Origin: CAYOPE01 sp964405805
GTDB lineage: Bacteria; Patescibacteriota; Doudnabacteria; UBA920; O2-02-FULL-48-8
DNA length: 14,431 nt
Direction of reading: 5' to 3'
Assembly: GCA_964405805.1 (NCBI GenBank)
Contig: CAYOPE010000021.1
Span: 1-14,431, forward strand
Positions 11,969-14,431 of this stretch are shown piece after piece. A model generated the notes under the pieces. That model saw only the letters and a program-made list of their open reading frames with translations. It was not told the origin of the DNA and did no database searches. The translations under genes were made by a program, and so were the position numbers. The stretch's first letter is position 1. Each line of letters begins with the position of its first letter.

Positions 11969-13312
11969 ATGCCTAGGATTATGCTTGTGGATATGAATTC
12001 GTTTTTTGCTTCTGTCGAGCAGCAGGCAAATCCTTTTTTACGTGGCAAGCCTCTAGGTGTGTCGCCATCTTCTCATCCCACTAGTTGTCTCATCGGCACT
12101 TCGAGAGAAGCGAAAGCCCTGGGCATTAAAAACGGCATTTCTCTGGCTCACGCAAGGAAAATTTGTCCGCAGATCATAGCCATTAAGTCCGAGCCAGAAA
12201 AATATCGAGAAGTCAGCCGCCAGGTAGTGAAGATTTTTTCAGATTACACGGACCGGATCGAGGTTTATAGTGTCGACGAAGCTTTTTTGGATTTGAGTTG
12301 TTCCTCCCCTAGAATAGGGGAGGTTACCCGCCCGACGCCGTCAGGCGGGCGGGGGAGGGGTAGAACCCATGATCTACCACCCCCGACCCCTCCTATTCTA
12401 GGAGGGGAGAAACTGCAAAACCCTCTCTTAATCGCCTCTGAGATAAAACAGAGAATAAAGCAGGAAGTCGGGGAGTGGCTGACTTGCTCAGTGGGCATTG
12501 CCCAGAATAAATTTTTATGCAAACTCGCTGCGGACATGCAGAAGCCAGATGGACTTTCGATTTTATGGCGTGACCAGCTGCCAGAAATTTACAAGCACAA
12601 AAAGCTTGAAGATCTGTGGGGGATTAATCGCGGCTGGAAAAAAAGATTGGAAAAGCTTGGGATTATTTCGCCCTTGCAGCTGCTTAGTTATCCCGTTGAA
12701 AACTTGATTGCCTTGTTTGGCAAGCCAGGATATTGGATTTGGCAGCGGGTGAATGGATTAGAGGAAGATAAAATTAAACGCAACCCTGAACTTGTTTCAG
12801 GGTCTAAAGATATAGATCCCGAAATAAATTCGGGATTGCGTGAGGATTCTCCCAAGTCCTTTGGTCACTCTTGGGTTCTTAATTTTCGTACTACTGACAA
12901 AGCTCAGCTCAAGATTGCCATTCTGCGATTAGCGGAGAAAGCAGCTAGACGTATGCGACGAGAGGGATTTGTCGCTTCTGGTATGTATTTATCGATCACG
13001 TTAGTGGATAATAGTTACTATCACAAGTCTAAAAAACTATCTTTTCGAATCGAAACTGGGTTGGAGCTTTATGAGCAGGCTATGAAGATGTGGAGAGATT
13101 GGAAATTTACACAAGCTGTCATGCACATCGCAGTAGGATTCACATATTTGTCTTTGAAAGTCAAGCAACTCAGTTTGTTTTCTGACAAATTTTCAAATCT
13201 TACACCAACTTTAGATTATCTCAACGATAAATACGGCGAATTTGCGATTCGTTCAGGATTACTCACGAAAACTTCAGATTATGCACCAGATGCCATCGCT
13301 TTTGGCCGGTAG
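11969..13312 (+). CDS. dinB: Y-family translesion DNA polymerase (Pol IV/UmuC type) with in-frame palindromic insertions
   Basis: 447 residues from ATG 11969, after AAGGGG; a TTG at 11933 lies in the repeat block and is rejected. Palm and fingers: IMLVDMNSFFASVEQ with catalytic Asp8, then YSVDEAFLDLS with Asp103/Glu104, and TCSVGIAQNKFLCKLAADMQKPDG. Helix-hairpin-helix: LEDLWGINRGWKKRLEKLGI. Little-finger domain from SFGHSWVLNFRTT onward. A canonical beta-clamp motif, QLSLF, at 400-404. It copies past damaged template bases with low fidelity. Two inserts lengthen it: about residues 112-147 (Pro/Gly/Arg-rich, right after the catalytic DE strand) and 272-289 (just before the little finger). Both fall at surface loops and keep the frame, so it is probably still active. 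Its stop abuts the convergent gene's stop. Confidence 0.9.
   Translation: MPRIMLVDMNSFFASVEQQANPFLRGKPLGVSPSSHPTSCLIGTSREAKALGIKNGISLAHARKICPQIIAIKSEPEKYREVSRQVVKIFSDYTDRIEVYSVDEAFLDLSCSSPRIGEVTRPTPSGGRGRGRTHDLPPPTPPILGGEKLQNPLLIASEIKQRIKQEVGEWLTCSVGIAQNKFLCKLAADMQKPDGLSILWRDQLPEIYKHKKLEDLWGINRGWKKRLEKLGIISPLQLLSYPVENLIALFGKPGYWIWQRVNGLEEDKIKRNPELVSGSKDIDPEINSGLREDSPKSFGHSWVLNFRTTDKAQLKIAILRLAEKAARRMRREGFVASGMYLSITLVDNSYYHKSKKLSFRIETGLELYEQAMKMWRDWKFTQAVMHIAVGFTYLSLKVKQLSLFSDKFSNLTPTLDYLNDKYGEFAIRSGLLTKTSDYAPDAIAFGR
12303..12407. repeat. GC-rich multi-hairpin palindromic element inside dinB
   Basis: Left hairpin with 9-bp arms and GAA loop (12303-12323), central stem 12327-12334 with 12346-12353 (8 bp), and right hairpin with 9-bp arms and TTC loop (12387-12407). 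Left and right hairpins share the core CTAGAATAG in opposite orientations, so the ends also pair with each other. Its GC is far above the rest of the gene, and its translation is low-complexity Pro/Gly/Arg. This is the signature of an inserted REP-like or RPE-like element. Confidence 0.85.
12783..12836. repeat. 54-bp palindromic element inside dinB
   Basis: Two hairpins: ACCCTGAA / TTCAGGGT (12783-12790, 12796-12803) and ATCCCGAA / TTCGGGAT (12816-12823, 12829-12836), each with a 5-nt loop. The length is exactly 18 codons and it encodes NPELVSGSKDIDPEINSG in the polymerase frame. A translated NPELVSGS-type peptide of this kind recurs, by recollection, in several bacterial genomes with protein-embedded repeats. 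Confidence 0.85.
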
Positions 13313-14431
13313 CTAGTAAGGTTTGCTGCTTGGCGGGCCATAGAACCATTGGACGAAATCGCCGGCTTTGAGGACATAATCCGCAGCGCCTTTGTCTGGG
13401 ACAATTCCGTTTACCGCATATTGCCAGCCACTTGTGCCGACTGGAGCGTAGCCATCGATACTTGAGACAAATTGACCGAAACTAGTTTGCTTGGTGACGA
13501 AGAGCAGATTGATCTGAGAAGTAGCGTTGATCAGGACATCAAGCACTGTGCTCCCTGTAGCTGAGCTGTCAAAAATTTTATTACCTGGATAAGTGATCGT
13601 GGTATGAAAGCCAGCAGTGGCAGGAGTTTGATAAGGCGTTGGGTAGGGAGTCGCGTAAGGCGTCGCATATGGCGTGGGATAATCATAACTCGGAGTCGGA
13701 TAATCATAAGGAGTTTCATATCCGTAAGGTGTTTGATAAGGGGTCGGGTATGAGTAGGGAGTCGCGTACGGCGTTTGATAGTCACTAACTGTATTTACAG
13801 GAAGCGTGTGGCCAGAAAGCGCGATGACTGCGTAAGTCGTGACAAGTAATGAACCAGAAGAGTCTGATGGTTTCCATTTGAAACTACCAGATGATGTTTG
13901 CAAACTATCTAGAAAGCTGGTTGCGTTGGACGGAATTGATTGACCAGCAGCGCGTAGTCCCCACATGACCCAAGCAGTGGAAGCGCCATCAGCAGCATCA
14001 CCTGTAGTAAATCCATAGCCTCCAGTAGAAGATTCTTGAGAATTTTTTAGATAATCGATGGCAGAAGAGGGAGCGCCTCCGGTAATTGCCAATGCTGCCA
14101 CGGCTGCAGCAGTTGTATTTGAATCCGAGCTTGTATTTGTTCCGAAGCCATAGCCACCATCTGAATTTTGCTGCGACAGAACGAAAAATCGAGATTTGGA
14201 AACCACATCATCTGATATTCCAGCCGATTTAAGGGCGAGAATCCCGAAAATATCGTCGTTGACGAGAGTCGCATTGCCAATTTGATTGCCATCAAACATG
14301 CTTTCGAGCTTGGTGACAAAATTTTCTGAGCCAATTGTCGCAGGATTGGCACCAGTTGCCGTGATGGCTAGAATTCGTTTTTCATAGTCAGTGGCAACAC
14401 TTGAATTGATGGGTGTGGCTAAGAAAGACGA
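13313..14431 (-). CDS. surface protein: prenyltransferase-like repeats, Tyr/Thr/Pro linker, DUF4430 domain (N-terminus missing)
   Basis: The frame runs off the right edge; 372 residues are visible, the Met at 14299 being internal. The N-terminal two thirds show alpha/alpha-toroid repeats of the squalene-cyclase/prenyltransferase kind (QQNSDGGYGF...TTAAAVAALAI, then STGGYGF...STAWVMWGL, then SGSFKWKPSDSSGS...TTYAVIALSG). Next is a linker of repeated TPY units, then a C-terminal domain of about 90 residues with STVLDVLINATSQ, SIDGYAPVGTSGWQYAVNG and AGDFVQWFYG, matching DUF4430. This order is the same as in animal intrinsic factor/transcobalamin, which bind cobalamin between the two domains. 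Export is expected, but the signal peptide is outside the window. Cobalamin binding is only a possibility. Confidence 0.8.
   Translation of the reverse strand, partial: SSFLATPINSSVATDYEKRILAITATGANPATIGSENFVTKLESMFDGNQIGNATLVNDDIFGILALKSAGISDDVVSKSRFFVLSQQNSDGGYGFGTNTSSDSNTTAAAVAALAITGGAPSSAIDYLKNSQESSTGGYGFTTGDAADGASTAWVMWGLRAAGQSIPSNATSFLDSLQTSSGSFKWKPSDSSGSLLVTTYAVIALSGHTLPVNTVSDYQTPYATPYSYPTPYQTPYGYETPYDYPTPSYDYPTPYATPYATPYPTPYQTPATAGFHTTITYPGNKIFDSSATGSTVLDVLINATSQINLLFVTKQTSFGQFVSSIDGYAPVGTSGWQYAVNGIVPDKGAADYVLKAGDFVQWFYGPPSSKPY
13621..13782 (-). repeat. degenerate tandem repeat encoding a TPY-rich linker
   Basis: About 50 residues made of Thr-Pro-Tyr and Tyr-x-Thr-Pro units with Ala, Gln, Asp, Gly or Ser between them. 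At DNA level the short repeats (for example GGCGT...GGGTA variants on the plus strand) vary at third positions. It separates the helical domain from DUF4430; a cell-wall-spanning or glycosylated stalk is a plausible role. Confidence 0.8.

Noticed and set aside
13621..13782. CRISPR array or satellite repeat
   Set aside because: Units are short, degenerate and stay in frame, encoding a TPY-rich linker; there are no spacers or conserved repeats of CRISPR length.
1..14431. Recoded UGA (as in some CPR lineages)
   Set aside because: Genes such as csoR, the HXXEE gene and the ATPase end naturally at TGA, and no conserved family is interrupted by an in-frame TGA.
1..14431. tRNA or rRNA genes
   Set aside because: No cloverleaf-like GGTTCRANNCC arm or rRNA-like block was recognised by eye on either strand.

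Overview
The window looks like chromosomal DNA from a small-genome uncultivated bacterium, most likely a member of the Candidate Phyla Radiation (Patescibacteria). This is an inference with no rRNA or marker gene to prove it. It rests on moderate GC, very tight spacing, many short membrane-anchored proteins without close named relatives, a PurO-type IMP cyclohydrolase-like gene, a bAvd/S23 four-helix-bundle gene, and palindromic repeats inside a coding sequence. TGA is used as a stop codon (for example in csoR), so there is no sign of UGA recoding.

Layout. Positions 1-840 hold the end of a truncated membrane protein and a small anchored protein. Positions 920-1600 hold a degenerate receiver-like protein followed by a terminator. 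Positions 1620-2201 are a BrnT/BrnA-like toxin-antitoxin operon with its own consensus promoter. Two glyoxalase-fold (VOC) genes follow (2212-3222), separated by a double-hairpin repeat. A GC-rich, minus-strand IMP cyclohydrolase-like gene (3282-4043) is divergent from a GlcD-type FAD oxidoreductase (4127-5752). Their promoters overlap inside one inverted repeat.

Positions 5790-9207 are a metal-stress operon: a 21-bp CsoR palindrome inside a perfect sigma-70-type promoter, then csoR, an HXXEE membrane protein, a CopB-type (CPH) copper P-type ATPase and a SAM methyltransferase. Every junction overlaps, so the four are probably translationally coupled. Next is a DoxX-like / MsrB / CBS-transmembrane operon (9247-10622), probably concerned with redox repair, and an anchored unknown (10680-11096).

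Positions 11161-13312 are a translesion-synthesis module: a strong promoter, a terminator-like hairpin in the leader, a DUF6504-like small protein, and a Y-family DNA polymerase. A four-helix-bundle (S23/bAvd) gene sits between these two and is bracketed on both sides by 8-bp-periodic repeats in inverted orientation, as a small mobile cassette would be. The polymerase gene carries two unrelated palindromic elements inserted in frame. The window ends in the C-terminal part of a minus-strand surface protein with prenyltransferase-like helical repeats, a Tyr/Thr/Pro linker and a DUF4430 (transcobalamin-like) domain.

Two themes stand out. First, three promoters share one geometry, with a -10 box ending exactly 6 nt before the ATG, which predicts leaderless mRNAs, and each carries a palindrome over or beside the -10. 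Second, several classes of small palindromic or repeat-bounded elements have entered genes or operons without breaking them.
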